Made by a program: the position numbers and the translations under genes. A model generated the notes under the pieces. The model did not search any database, was not told where the DNA came from, and saw only the letters and a list, made by a program, of their open reading frames with translations. Of a stretch of DNA of 64,000 nt, positions 34,649 to 47,512 are shown one piece after another; the first letter of the stretch is position 1; every line of letters starts with the position of its first letter. The stretch is from Carettochelys insculpta (lineage: Eukaryota; Chordata; Testudines; Carettochelyidae): the NCBI RefSeq assembly GCF_033958435.1, contig NC_134142.1, positions 102,433,001-102,497,000 on the forward strand. Direction: 5' to 3'.

Positions 34649-36019
34649 ACTGACCTCAGAACAAAATACCTATATCGTATGACAGCTTCCTTTTATTGGT
34701 TTGAAATTTTTGCCTTTTCTCTTAGCCAGGCATACTATTCCTGTTCATTGTGAATAGGGGTGTCAAATTCACTAGAGCATTTATACTTTTATTGTCATAT
34801 CTGCAGTTAGCTTCTCAGAAACTGTGGTAGTATGTATGGTACCAAACCCCTAGGTAATAGACAAGGCAGAACTTTCTGTTGCCTGGAATGAGGTCCTGAG
34901 TACAGTGCTCGTAAGCCCCAGTTCAGTAAATCACAAAAGCAGGTGCTCTTTCTTATGTCCTTTAAAAAGGAGCCAAACCAGAGATGTGCTGAACTGTTCC
35001 TCCATTTTCCATTAAAAGCAGGCCCACCTTGAACGAAGCAATACCAATATACTGCACTGGAATATTTTGCAGCTGTTTCTCTCAATATTAAAAAGGGCAA
35101 GTGTTCATAGGTCATGCATACATCTGAGGCATACTGGTATTGTGTGTGTGTATTTGCGAAGTACATAAATCTTGAGATAGCATTTATAATTCACAGTATA
35201 CCATTGGCAGTGATATAGCACATATATTTTCATAAGTGAGAGTGTGACCCATAATTCACGTCGATCATGATATATGAAAGCACAACTCACTCTGGTATAG
35301 CAAGCAATGGTTGTTATTCAGTCTAACCTTTTCTCTTTTCTGTACGTACTTGGGATCTGTATGTCTTTCTGTGCATGGTCTATACATTGGCACAGATGTA
35401 TGGTTGGCCATTCAAACACTGGAAAGGCAGGAGGAAGGCAAGGAAATGAGATGGAGCAGAAATAGAAGTGGGTAAAGATGAAAGTTTTCTGAAGTGGTCA
35501 GAATTGACAAGGAAAAGGAAAATGTCAGCAATGGAGAGTGACTGATGGTTAGAACTGTCGTCAAAGGCATTGGAAACTGGGTAACATAGTGCGGCCAAAA
35601 GAGGCATGAACTGGAAAGTGGCACAGAAGAAGCAGAGCAGATCTTGAAACAGCAGGAAATAAAAATACAAGCATAAGTGAAAAGCATTTGAAGTGGGGTG
35701 TGTAGAGGAGTGTTCTTGTCCTCTCTTTGCTCCATATTCCATCACCAGTCCCAACTCTTGCCATGCTGCTTCTCAACAATAACTCCCACATCTATTAGCT
35801 TTCCTCTACCTGTTGTCATCAGCAAAATGTTTGTTTGCAACTTAACACTGAATAAATGCTCCATGGGAAATAGGTTTTGAAATTTCTTAAGCACTTCTAA
35901 AAATATTTCTGGGCGCCTGTCTGCAGCTTAAAGCACCTAATTATAATTAAAAACCTAGTCCTTTGTCACTTCCCAGTTATTATATAAATAGTACTTTCTT
36001 TAACTGAAGCATGAAGAGG
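34649..36019. other. Unassigned non-coding DNA
   Basis: Several overlapping open frames on the minus strand (35380-35791) come from a purine-rich plus strand and have no domain. Nothing else recognised. Confidence 0.35.
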
Positions 36020-36240
36020 CTTCAACCCAGATGATGGCCCTGTTTTACTAAATGTTGTACAAATTTATGGTAAGCGAACCTCCCATCCCTTGCACCCTGA
36101 ACTGCCAATGTGGACAAAAGATAGAAGGAAATTTCCACATGCAGAATTGAGATGGAGACGTGAAATGATTTGTCCTCATTCACAAGGTTTGTGGCAAAGC
36201 CAGGAAATGAGTCCATATCTCCTGAGTCCCAGTCCGTAAG
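36020..36240 (-). repeat. MIR/CORE-like SINE relic
   Basis: The plus strand carries 'cacaaggtttgtggcaaagc' and 'tctcctgagtcccagtccg', the antisense of a MIR-like core (gactgggactcaggagatc, then gctctgccacagac). Similar relics lie at 45285-45520 and 57480-57790. Confidence 0.45.
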
Positions 36241-39204
36241 TGCTTATTTTCTTCTCATTTGCTGCTAATATTCACTCCAGGGGCACTCAGCCCGAGTCTC
36301 ATGACTGCCTTGTCCTTTCCACATTGCTACATTGGAAGGGGTCCCCACCTCAATGGGAAGGGGTATGCCAGGGTTGGCACATTTACAAAGTTGGAGAACT
36401 GCTGGTTCGCTTCCAACAATTGGTTAGTTTGTCACTTTTGACAAAATTTATTAATGGGTTGTATCTTCTGCTTAGATTCTCGCCCATGGTCCATTATAAT
36501 ATGTGTAACAACCCAGAACATTTTAGGCACGAGTTCTCAGAAATCTCTGCCAGTAGGAATAAGCAGGGTCTCAGAGTTTTCTACCCTCAGTACTCAAGCA
36601 CTTCCTTTTCCTTCAGGCCCATTTTGTTTCAAATGAGCATAATCTTTTTGTCATCTGCACTAGGCCTTCCTCTGTCATTGTACTGCTGGCCTCTCATCCC
36701 TAAACTTCAAGCAAAAACAAACAAAACAAAACAAAACAAAACAAAAAAAACAAGCCCTTTGATTTTTGAACTGATGGTTAGTTTGTTTTTTTCTCTTTGG
36801 TCGATTCCGGGATCAGTGATGTCAACTTGTTCTATTCGCTTTGACAGGAAAATGTTTTCAGAGTTCATTAGGATGGCATCAGTTCTAACATTTGGCACAC
36901 AAACATTTGATGACCTTCATGTGTGGGAAGAAATATGTAGGCAAAACTTCCATTAGTTAGAAAAAATGCTTCTACGCAGCATTGTTCTGATTGGTGAACT
37001 GCAGCTATCACCCAATTTTTGAACCCTTCTCATGAGAGTGCTGCCAACAGGCTATTGACATGGAGCTAATTAAAGCAATTGGGAAATGTTGCATTTTAAG
37101 CTTTCACACCTACAGTAAGGCAGCTGCTTGAACCTGCTCTCCTGTTAGACTGTAGAGATGGCACTACCATGACTGAGGTCTTTCTGAACCCTGTGGACAT
37201 GATTCTAGTCTTGCATCATGGTCATCTGGGATCCATGGAGTTATACCAGCATTAGACCAGTGCAAATGAATTTAGCATCAAGTCCTATATTTCTCTATAC
37301 GGGCATTCTTGATGGCCTCTTGATAATACCTCACAATGAAAAAATATAAATAGATGAAATTCAGTATTTGTGAAAAGAGTCAGATTGGTTGACACCTCAT
37401 CCACAGAAAAGGTATAACAACCCAGAACTGCTCTGCTACTTTGCCTGGGCCATCCCCCTGTGGAATGTAAAGGGCAGTTCAGTCTCCATGATCTCTCTTA
37501 TATCTTCTAACAAGGGTGCCACATACCAGCAATGATTTTTCCAATGCAAAGAGCTGTCCAGCAGAAACTGGACTCAGTCTCCCCCGACCCCTTCCAGGCC
37601 CCTGCAGCTCATGTCACACTGTCCACTAAACAACAATCAAGTGGTCACACCTTTCAGTTGCATTTGAGATGACAAGCTAAAGGTGAAAGGTTTCACCATT
37701 CTATCATTAACACTTCCTGAGCTACCCCATTTCCCCTTAGAAGTATTTTCAAAGTGCCGCAGAATGAGTTTATTTTTCCTATTACTATTTCTCCATCAAT
37801 CTACTCTCTAGCACAATGTCGTTTTATTCTCAGTGTTTTCAGGTTTTTCTCCCACACCCTGTAATCAAGTGAAAGGTGTTCCTGTGGATCTAGGGGATTT
37901 GTACTCATCCTTTGTTTGATGTTTACTCTTTCCTAATGGTGCTGCCCGCTGCAAGAAAAAGCCAAATGCTGCCCATACGTTCTAGTGCTCCCTGAAATTA
38001 CAGAGGGTGAACACTTGTGACTGCTCTCACTTTTCTTTCCTCAGACTCTCCTAATGATATGTTTTCATGGGCAATTACTGAGATTTGGAGTCAGAGGACT
38101 GTTTTGTTTGGGGTTTTTTAGGTGTACCACTTAGTGGCCTTCTCATAAAAATGGGAGACAAGGAGGAGGAGATTGACATTGTCTTAATACTGTGCTTTGC
38201 TTAACAGAATGTCCTTCAAAGGAGAGGAATTCAGCACCTTGTAAAAGTATGACTTTAATTTTGCCTTTCAAACATGAACTAAGCAAGGCTGTCAACATAC
38301 GCTGTGTTCTTTCTTGTCAAACCATTTCACTTAGTCTGTCAGCTGTAAACAGCTTAAGAGGCATGTCATTGCAGCATTATTATAGCATTCTTAGATTTGT
38401 TTTTAGATTGGGTTGGTATTTGTCGTGGCAAAAGGTATAGCTATAGAGATGACATGGGTTATTTATTGTGTTACTGCATAATGCTATATGCTATTTTGTG
38501 GTAACTGTAGAGTAACTCTGTTACACATAATGGCTGCCACAAAGCAACTATCCTGCATCACCGTAAATGGTTATCAGATAACTTGTGTTGTTATACGAGT
38601 GCATGCCAATTAATATACTTTGGGATTGTGAGAAATATTTATTTCCCTGCTGACTAAGGAATGAAAATGAAGGTTCACAAGGCACTAGCACTGGCCAGAA
38701 TCTTAGGGTTTCCTTACGTACTGATACACTGTACTTTTAGTTTTTTTTTAAATTCACACATTAAAATAATGGTGTTTCAGTGAAAGCATAACTTCTCCTC
38801 ACAGTGTTTTGACAGGTGATTTCCTTAGCTCTTTATCTGTCAGGATTTTGACAGCCTGAAAAATATGAACTGATCACATATTTAACATCTTTGAGATGCT
38901 TGTGTTGTTGCAGAGACAGGGACGAGAAAGTTTAAGGCATAGGTGTAGCTCGTTACAGTCCATGTTTATGATCAGTAACTTTTTCAATCCATTGGCATTA
39001 GAAGAGAGAGTGCTCTCATAATATGGGAGTGCACAAAGTAATCGTATTTGGTTGCCAACCCTGGAGTACTCTTTTGGAATATGCTTTAAAGAGATTGTTG
39101 TGTGCTCTATTGTTATCGTATGACTGCATTGAAAACAATGGAGCAGCACCCATTTCCACCAGCTGTTACCCTGTCCTGCCATCTGTTTGTTGTAGCTAGC
39201 CGTT
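36241..39204. other. Unassigned non-coding DNA with a microsatellite
   Basis: (acaaa)n at 36715-36755. The longest open frame, 36240-36956 (238 codons), includes that microsatellite and low-complexity sequence. It has no recognisable domain and I reject it as a gene. Confidence 0.4.
36715..36755. repeat. (ACAAA)n microsatellite
   Basis: Tandem acaaa units ending in an A run. Confidence 0.9.
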
Positions 39205-39315
39205 GTTTCTGAACTTAAAGGCAGAGACTAATTGTTATGTGTATGTAAAGTGCCTAGTACAACAGGGTCTTGAACCCCACATGGGATGCTAGGCACCACT
39301 GCAATACAAATAGTA
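39205..39315 (+). repeat. SINE-like tail
   Basis: Contains 'gtaaagtgcctagtacaaca', 'gggtcttgaac' and 'ccactgcaatacaaatagta', the same tail type as 14205-14375. Confidence 0.5.
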
Positions 39316-42300
39316 AATGATACTCATAGTTGTGCGTATTTCGGTTTCCATGGAAGTGGACTATCACCTTTCCGCCATCCACAGGTGGCAAGGTTTGTGA
39401 TGGTCCTTACTGTCTGTGTGAGTTTATTACAAATCTCAGACTGGTCCCTGAGAAAGCTGCCACCTGCACAGATAAGCTTTACTATTATTATAGCACTTCC
39501 ATTGTCCCCAAAGAGCAGAGTTGTTGACCTCACCCCTCATCCAGGAGGTGTAGATGGTCTTTTAAATATGCTGGGCCAGAGCCACAGACACATGCCCAAA
39601 ACCTTGAATTTGACACACATCTCCATGGAGGTCAGTGCAAAGAGGAGAGGACAGGTGTGGTTTGCTTTTGGTAGACCATGTTGCTGAGGAGAGGTACTGC
39701 AGCACATCTTTGTTTTGAAAGCTATGATACTACCTGGAGCCAAAATAAGTTGCTTCAAAATTAGTAGCAGGGGCTGGATGAGATGAGATTTCCTGAAGCA
39801 TGCCACTGCTTACAACATGAAGAGGAAAATATAGCTCTATAAGGAGAAATGGTAATAGGACAGCAGTGTCAAGGACACCAAAGTTTACTGAGAAAGTAGA
39901 GATGGATGAAGGCTATAATAGTGAGCTAGGTTATTTCCATGGGAAAATATTATTTTCTGTAATCTACATCTGTATCAGGAACTAACATCATTCTACCTGT
40001 AATATACTTTAAGTATTTCAGTTACCCTTTAGGAAGTGGAAATCACTGATGAACAAGTTTAAGTTGTGTGCAAAGGCTGATACAGAAGTACTAGAACAAA
40101 GCTTTCAACAACATCCTTTAGTATACCTGTTAAAATGACACTCCAGTCTAACAAATATTGTGTTTGTCATGACATGGAATTGCCTTAATGAGTCTCCTGC
40201 TGGACTTCCCCTAAGTGAAATGTAACATGAAGTATGGATTAATCAGCAGTGGCATATACGCTATATATATATTCTGGCTCATAGGTGCTTCATTGGATAT
40301 TTGCTCGTCAGACACCTTTGTTTTTTTCTCCATGGGAAGGGGGAAATGGGTGGGGACACAGCTGATGACAGGGAAGAGACAGGAAAAATGTTGCTTGGAT
40401 CATAAAAACATAGTCACCATAACAAGAATGAGTGACTAAAAAATAAGTATTTTCAATATGTTACAAACAAAATTATCTGCCAAAAGGGCAAGATAATTAT
40501 CTTAATGTGACTTTTGACCAAGATAAATATATCTTATTTTATAAATTGGATAACAATTTGAGTCTTATGCAAAATCTAGAAATAAATCTAAAAAATATGA
40601 TAATGTAATAAAATCTGAATTATTAGGAAGCAGAGCCCTGCTTGAAACAGCAAAATAATTTAAGATCCAATGGAAAATAGGTTAGTAAAACCATAGTAAG
40701 TTACTATTCTTTAATCACTTGATAAATAGCTACTGTGTTTTCAAAGAATTGATAGTGTCATTATAGCAGCATCCCTTTTCGTGAAGTGTGCATTGCTGAT
40801 TCGAACTCTAATAGCCGTCATAGGAATAGCACCAAAGTAGTGTCATTCTGGGGTTGTAAATTATCAGGGGTAATGGTGGCTGAAATCAAGAGGTTACACA
40901 TTTTTCAAAGGCATGGATTCTGTTTCTTGGGGAGATAGATAAGGAAGAAGTTTTTGTGTCCCTAAACCTGTGACTGGCAAAAGCTGGGGCTGGATGATAT
41001 GGGAGGGATCACTCCTGTTCCGTTCATTCTCACAGAAACATCTGATACTAACCACAGTTGGAGAGAGGATCTGGGCTACATGGGGACTGTGGAGACCTTG
41101 GGCTAGGCATGTGGGGTTCAAATTTCATAAAGAACCTCTAATTTGGGGTGCCTGAACTTTTATGTGCCCAGCATTAGATGCTTAGGGCTGGATTTTTCCA
41201 GTGGGTCCTGTTTCATAGTTACAGCTCCTGTTCATTTCAGCTGTAATTTCAGATATTTTTATGCTTCTCTGAGATGAGGCTGCAGCTGTTTTGAAGCCCC
41301 AAAACAGACACACCCAAAAATGGAGAAACCCAAAATTAAAAGGTCACTTTAGAAAATATGGTCTTTAACATCTTTGTGCCTCTGTCTCCCTAAACATAAA
41401 CATAGTATAATGATACTTCTCTGTGTTGAAGGGGTGTTCTCAGAACTATAAAATATACATAACTTGAGTTGAATGACCATCAAAATTAAAGTATCAGACT
41501 TTATTACTTATACCAAATGCAAGCTTAAGTAAACCATAAGGAATCAGTATTGCTGAACTGAGGGATTTGGATTTAATTGATTTGCCCAGCATGTGTGGTG
41601 CCAGTAAATCACAATAGAGTTGATATTATCCGATATACAAAGTAACGAGGTATTATAGAAAAATCTCAGCAGGCCAGAGTGTGTGTAGCTGGACTGAAAA
41701 TAAGAAAACAGGATATTTGATTACTTTAAAAGGGTCAGAGGATGGTAATCACATGGCTGTGACCAAATTTTCTATCTAACTGATGGAATATGGATTAATT
41801 TGCATTCACCTTTTAAAAGACATTTTATTTTTGCTCCGAAGAGGACGCATCAGATGAAAGCCCAGGTGACTCTAGGTTTAAGAAGACTAGAGATGATGGA
41901 AGGCCTGGAAAGAAGTCAAATAGAGGCAACCCAATAGAACTTTCATTATTATGTAGTGGCTTGATGAATGATATGAGAGGAGCTGCAAATGGTCATGAAA
42001 GGCTCACATTTCAGGACAACAACTGCAAATTAATCTGTTAAGAAGTTGGAGACAAAAGAATGTGAGTCAAAGAATTGAAAATGCATAGAATAAACGGCAA
42101 AGAAGATCAAGTTTGAGCACATAAATTCTTTTGCTGAGGAGCCACTCTTTGTGAAGTTAATAATCTGGCCACACCAGATAGACTAGAATACTGTTTCTGG
42201 TGGGATATTTAATCAGAAGAACATTTTTCTTTTTCAGTGCAGGTAGCAATTTTAATTTGGATTTAGGTGATGATTTGACAGCACTGGGTCATTTCAGGTC

Positions 42301-43194
42301 CATAACGGTTACAGATTATGTACATCCTATGCTCTCCTGCTGAGCTCCACCCTGATCTGAAAGGACAGCTGCCTTCAGGAAGTAAGAAGAGTGGTTCAAT
42401 CTGAATTAGTTTTTGGTGTCTTAACACGAGTCCCAGGATAATTAGGTCAAACATCAGATTTTTTTTTGCTTCATAATCATAGCAATAAATATTTATATTT
42501 GAAGAACTCAGAATCAAAGGCTTAAGAAAGATGCATATAAAGTTGTCCAATTGACAGCCAAAACGATCAACCTATTTTATGTTTTCCAGTAACAACTACA
42601 GGGGAGCTTTTTGTGATATGAATGCATTATCCAACAGTGGTTGAAATGAGACTTCACAAAGGCTACTAAGTAGTCATCAGATGGAACTGATGCTGGTCAT
42701 TATCAGTCCAGACTGGATTTGAACTGGGTTCTTAGTGGTATTTCTCCCAAAGATTCTCTCTTCTTATGTGTTTAAACACCTAACAGTGCAGCATTTGAGC
42801 ACCTAGACTCTGCCTCCTAGCTCTTTGCCAGTTAGCCCCCTAATATTAATGATCATTTTCCATAGGTACAGACTCATAGACTTACTAGCTTATCACCCTG
42901 GTCTGGGGAGAAGGGAGACAACTATTTTGAGATACAGACCCCCAGTGATGACACTTTGTAATACTGTATGACTGGAAGATTGCTATTATAGGCAGGGAAA
43001 AAGGCAATAAAGCAGCATTGATATCCTGCCTGCCCTCTTATAGGAGTTATTGAATCAAACCTACCAGACCTGCCAGACAAAACAATTTGCAGCTGCAGTT
43101 TGAGGCCTAACAATGGCACAGAATCAAAAACAGAAGCTGAAGTGCACGTGTTTGTGAACCCCTCAGTGACCTGTCACAGCAGGCCCCTAGCATT
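39316..43194. other. Unassigned non-coding DNA
   Basis: No exon, RNA gene or well-bounded repeat recognised. Two overlapping short open frames at 41822-41950 (one acidic to basic, one ending EATQ-stop) are short and unrecognised. Confidence 0.35.
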
Positions 43195-43565
43195 GTTCTC
43201 ATTTCAATCCTTCCTCTGCTCAATTCCTTCTCTCTACTGCACTTTTCCTTTCTCTGCCTTCTCTTTTCTCTCCATCTCTACTCATCTACTGTTCTTCAGA
43301 TCTTCTTCCCCCTCCTTATTTCCTCTCTTGCTTTTTATCATCCTATAGTTCACTCTTCCCTTTCATTTTTCTTTGCTCATTTCCTTATTCCCTTTCTGTA
43401 CATTTCTTCTCTCTTTCTCATTTTGTCCTTTTTTCAAATTTCATTTCCTTTTCCTTCTCTGCTTCTCATCCTCTCCATGTACCTTCTTCCTTTCTGCTAC
43501 ACCTCTTTTTCCACTTTTCTCTTCCTTCCCATTACCTTGTTTCTCTCCCACCTTTACTTCATACC
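43195..43565 (+). repeat. Long pyrimidine-rich tract
   Basis: About 370 bp of mostly C and T on the plus strand, interrupted by occasional purines. The open frames here (Phe/Ser/Leu-rich) are a by-product of composition. Confidence 0.75.
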
Positions 43566-46146
43566 CTTTCTTGTGCATATATTTAGCCAGTTGCTGAGCT
43601 GCACGCTGCTCTGCCTGCTCAGTGTGTCAGTATGTTAACCTTGCATGTGCCCCGCGATTTCTGAAGTACCAATCCAGCTCAGCACAGAGAACAGAACTCA
43701 TGAAATTTGGCTCTAATCTCAGTGTAAAAATGGACTTTGCAGGGACCAGCTTAACACTAGCATGATCAGATGTTTGGCTATGTATATATGTGTGTTCTTT
43801 CTGTGTGCCCTCTCAGCCATGCACAAACAGCCATCACAGCAGACATTGAGCAAATCACCCAAAGACAGCAGCTCTATTAAGTGATGAGGGCACCCAGCCA
43901 GTTTTATTGCCAACCAGTAATAGCACCTAACAGACTCTATGAGGATGCAAAGACATGCCTGTGACAATGGACCCAGCTTAGTCAGCAGCAGGATATTCCA
44001 CTGCCCTGTATGCTGGGCCAAAGATATTTTTTATAACCGGATATAAACAAGTTACATACTCTTATCCTGGCTTTATCTTTTAGGAAGGTCAGTGTGTTCC
44101 TGTTGTCACAGAGGACTGTTTTTGTCCATCCTTGATATTGGGATGTTCTGGTACCACTTGATATCGGGATGTGTTTGTATGAATATTCTGTAGTTAGTAC
44201 TTTTTAGGAATGCGTATTCCTTTCTATGGCACAGATGCTCAAAGCTGGTCAGTCACCTGAATTCCCATTAATATCAAAATGTCTTGTATGATATCAAATG
44301 GCACCTCAATAGCTCTGAGGATTCAGACTTATCTATGATATTTCTGAGGCTCCCATCACCATGGAATCTCAGCAGTTGTAGCATTGTGGGTCAACATTTT
44401 CAATAATGGGCCTAAAGCTAGCTTCAAAATACATATTTGGGCACCTAATTTTATATTCCTTTTCTTCTGAAAAATTGGGCCTAAATATGTTATAAAGTCC
44501 TTGTCTTGAAGAAGGAACAAGTAGTGTAAATGGGCACTTATATGCAGGATGAATATCATTAGTGGGTGACTCTCATAATTCGGAAGAGATCATGTCAACA
44601 GTACAATATTCTGGATTCTGTGGGGCACCTAAAACTTCTGCATTATCACATGAATTGTGTGAAATGTTCATAGCAAAATTTGGAAACCTCAGAATCAGTT
44701 TTTCTGTCTGTCTAGAAATTGAACAAATTGAATGACAGAGCTGGAAAATCTTCACTTTAAAACAAGCCATGAGAAAAACCTCCACGTTCTCACAATTCAA
44801 TATCTTTGCTCCAATTAAGAAAAAAATTGAATCCAAATGTCAAATGCTTACATGTTTTGTGCAAAAAATGCCACTTCATGAATGTTTCACTGGAGGTGAA
44901 ATCTGGAAGACACAAAATTACAATTCTGGGGGTAAAATTTTAGAAGAATTTTCTAGTTTTGCAATGCCCTGAGCATTGTCACATCTTTGAGGGAGGGCTT
45001 TCCCACTCTATTGTTTCTAGCCAGTATCCTGTTTTCTAGTCCAGTCTTTACCCATTTACCCTATCTTAGCGGTATCCACCTGGAGCAGATTAATGGACTC
45101 TTGCCCCATTGACTTTTGTGGGGCTTGTATGGCTGAGCTTTACTCAGGATTTACTGTTTCCCATTTCTGTGCATTCTTCACTGAGATTTCTCTTCATAGT
45201 TTTGTTTATTTTGCATTTGTTTTCCTCCCTTTTGGTATTTTTCAGCTTCCTTTTAAAACTTTGTGGTTGATATTTATTGATGTGTGTTTCAGTAGCACCT
45301 AGAGGATACAGCCAAGATTGGTCCATGTTTTACTGCATATTGCACAAACACATAGAGCAGGGACCCTCTCTGACTAAATACACAGGAGTACAACAGAATG
45401 AGAAGGAAAATAGAGTTGCAGGGAAGTGAAGTGACTTGCTTCAGGGCCCACAGCAGAACTGGGGAAATAACCCAATATCTTCTCTCCCAGACCCATCACT
45501 TTTAACTGTATGGTGCCACCTCTACTCATAGCAAGATCTACAAAATAAGGAAGCTCTTCTTATCCTCTTCCATCTCCTGTTGTGGTTCCTGGAGAGTTTG
45601 GAACTGGTGAAAGTAGAAAGAAAAGCTCTTCTCTTTTAAGTCATAATTTTCTGCCTTGATTGGATTTTTCCCTTGTGTGTGCTTTATTATTTGATTTAAA
45701 ACCTTAAATCCCATGGAGATTTTTTTATTAAATGGTTGAGCACAATTTGTAGGAGGTGGGGAATGTCCAATCAGAGCATTACCCATAAAGTCCTAGTTTA
45801 TTTTTAGGTAGTGGAACACTCTGGCTGATTGGATTGGTCCGAATGCTCTGAACGCTGGACACAGGCTCATATGAGCACATGGACATGGTAAAAGTTTAAG
45901 TGTTTGTTCTTCTTCCAATAACTGACGCTTGTGTTCCAAGCAGGGCAAATTCTTAGGCATGTGCTGACACCTCTCAATGCAAAAACAAATCTCTCTATCC
46001 TTCTTGCTGCTTTACATTTGCCACCTGGTGGCAGTAGATGCTTGGAAAGACTAGGGGGTAAATTTTCAAAGCTTTGCACAGGGTGTTATCTCTATGGTGG
46101 CAATTTGGAGTCACTTGAACATGCCTATCTCTTTTTTAGAGCTGGT
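43566..46146. other. Unassigned DNA with a SINE relic at 45285-45520
   Basis: No exon or RNA gene recognised outside the SINE relic listed separately. Confidence 0.35.
45285..45520 (-). repeat. MIR/CORE-like SINE relic
   Basis: The plus strand shows 'cagtagcacctagaggatac', 'acaaacacatagagcaggga' and 'agtgacttgcttcagggccc', then 'tatcttctctcccagaccc'. This is the antisense order of the SINE whose tail appears in sense at 14205 and 39205. Diverged but collinear. Confidence 0.55.
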
Positions 46147-46157
46147 ACTGATTAGGC

Positions 46158-46549
46158 CAGTTGTTTATGGCGTCCATGCCTATTTTGGCATTCCAGTCAC
46201 CTTGGACAACTACAATATCTTTTTTCAGGATTGCATCTATGATATTCTGAAGTTGACTGTAGAAACTTTCTGTGTAATCATCATTATTGTCAGTAGTCGG
46301 TGAGTACACTTGAATGACGGTAATGTTGAATGGTTAAGCTTTCAAGCATATGGACATGATCCTGCTAGATATCGGGTAGCAAGCTAGAACTGAGTTCTTG
46401 ATGTCTTTATGTTTTAGGAAACCTACTCCATTAAGGTGTTTATCTTCTTCTCCACTGTAATAGAACAAATGGCCTTCGTCTGTTCTGAGCTCCCCAAAAT
46501 TTTCCCATACTTCGCAGAGTCCAAGGATATGCCAGGTGTAGTTTTTCAT
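46158..46549 (-). pseudogene. Inverted APE endonuclease fragment of the RTE-like LINE
   Basis: Minus-strand reading starts MKNYTWHILGLCEVW (46549 down), then TDEGHLFYYSGEEDKH, GVGFL, and SSRIMSICLKA. It reaches one in-frame TAA at about 46334-46336 and continues PFNITVIQVYSPTTD (the YAPT-type block) and VVVQGDWNAKIG (the GDFN-type block). It stops at the target duplication after INNW. This is the N-terminal half of an APE-like endonuclease. The catalytic Glu block reads LCEV and the expected Arg after it is missing (CEVW). The fragment cannot function: it is inverted, has a stop and lacks the final SDH block. Confidence 0.85.
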
Positions 46550-46576
46550 TTCGTAGGTCAGGGCCTACTGTCTCTC

Positions 46577-47480
46577 GTACGACAGGGCTGCATACTCTCT
46601 CCTACACTTTTTAACATCTTTCTGGAACATATCATGATAGATGCTCTAGATGACCACTCTGGAACCGTAAGTATTGGCGGTCAATCTATAACAAACTTAC
46701 GTTTCGCAGGTGACATTGTTGGACTGGCAGGGAGTGAAAAAGAACAAGATAACCTTGTTAAATGCCTAGATAAAACTTCAACAAAATATGGCATGGAAAT
46801 AAGCGCAGAAAAGACAAAACTCATGACCAACAATCCTAGGGGTATATCTGCACAAATATCCATAAAACAACAGAAATTGGAAAAAGTAAAACAATTTAAA
46901 TACTTAGGGTCGATCATCTCTGATGCTGGTACAAAACCAGAACTACTCGCCAGAACAGCAATAACAACTGCAGCAATGGCAAAATTAAAACCAATCTGGA
47001 AAGACAAAAACATATCCCTAAAGTCAAAAGTAAGGCTCATGCAAGCTCTTGTACAATCCATCTTTTTATATGCTTGTGAGACTTGGACTCTGACAGCAGA
47101 ACTGGAGCTCAAGATCAAGGCCCTCAAAATGAGGCTATACCACAAGCTTCTTAACATCCCCTACACAGCACGTATAAGTAATGAAGAGGTCAGAAACATC
47201 ATCAATTCAACAATAGGACCTCATCACGACCTACTATCCAGAGTGAAAAAGAGCAAACTAAGATGGTATGGACACACAATGAGATCATCAGGCCTGTCCA
47301 AGCCATACTGCAAGGCACAGTCAATGGTAAAAGGAGACGTGGCAGACAGAAGAAGCAATGGATAGACAACATTAAAGAATGGACAGGGATGAGCTTTGCT
47401 GCAACTCAAGAATTGGCACATGACTGCCAAAAATGGAGAGACACTATAAAGAATGTTGTCATGAAGGCGCCCCAATGACC
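46577..47480 (+). pseudogene. Reverse transcriptase C-terminal half of the RTE-like LINE
   Basis: Plus-strand reading starts VRQGCILSPTLFNIF near 46577 (palm box following the missing active-site Asp), then LRFAGDIVGLA at 46699-46731, where the catalytic FADD has become FAGD. It continues MEISAEKTKLM, FKYLGSIISD, LYACETWTL and KLRWYGHTMRSSGLS. One base is lost near 47301-47303; in the next frame the protein goes on AILQGTVNGKRRRGRQKKQW, WIDNIKEWTGMSF and CQKWRDTIKNVV to a stop at about 47476. The extension upstream to 46436 is not homologous coding sequence, because it overlaps the inverted endonuclease. Inactive through 5' loss, the active-site change and the frameshift. Confidence 0.85.
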
Positions 47481-47512
47481 TCGGTCAAGGGACTGATGAT
47501 GACTGATTAGGC

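Larger units (their letters stand above)
46158..47501 (+). mobile_element. RTE-like LINE insertion with 5' inversion
   Basis: An 11-bp perfect direct repeat, actgattaggc, flanks the unit (46147-46157 and 47502-47512), read as the target-site duplication. The left ~390 bp encode an endonuclease on the minus strand; the right ~940 bp encode the reverse transcriptase C-terminal half on the plus strand. The sequence between these two coding parts in an intact element (end of endonuclease, first half of reverse transcriptase) is missing. Opposite-facing halves within one target duplication are the signature of twin-priming integration. No poly(A); the 3' end is 'gactgatgatg'. Confidence 0.85.

Noticed and set aside
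36240..36956. 238-codon open frame on the plus strand
   Set aside because: It includes an (acaaa)n microsatellite translated as KTNKTKQNKTKK and low-complexity sequence. No domain, splice context or conserved motif.
41822..41950. Possible small exon with acidic-to-basic peptide and a 'ccaggtgac' donor-like site
   Set aside because: Two frames are open at once, there is no acceptor I trust and no recognisable protein; chance is more likely.
43100..43638. Hydrophobic Phe/Leu/Ser-rich open frames resembling membrane proteins
   Set aside because: Caused by the pyrimidine-rich tract; TTC, CTT and TCT codons mimic membrane segments.
46436..46576. N-terminal extension of the reverse transcriptase frame to an ATG at 46436
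   Set aside because: This part is antisense of the inverted endonuclease fragment and not real reverse transcriptase sequence.
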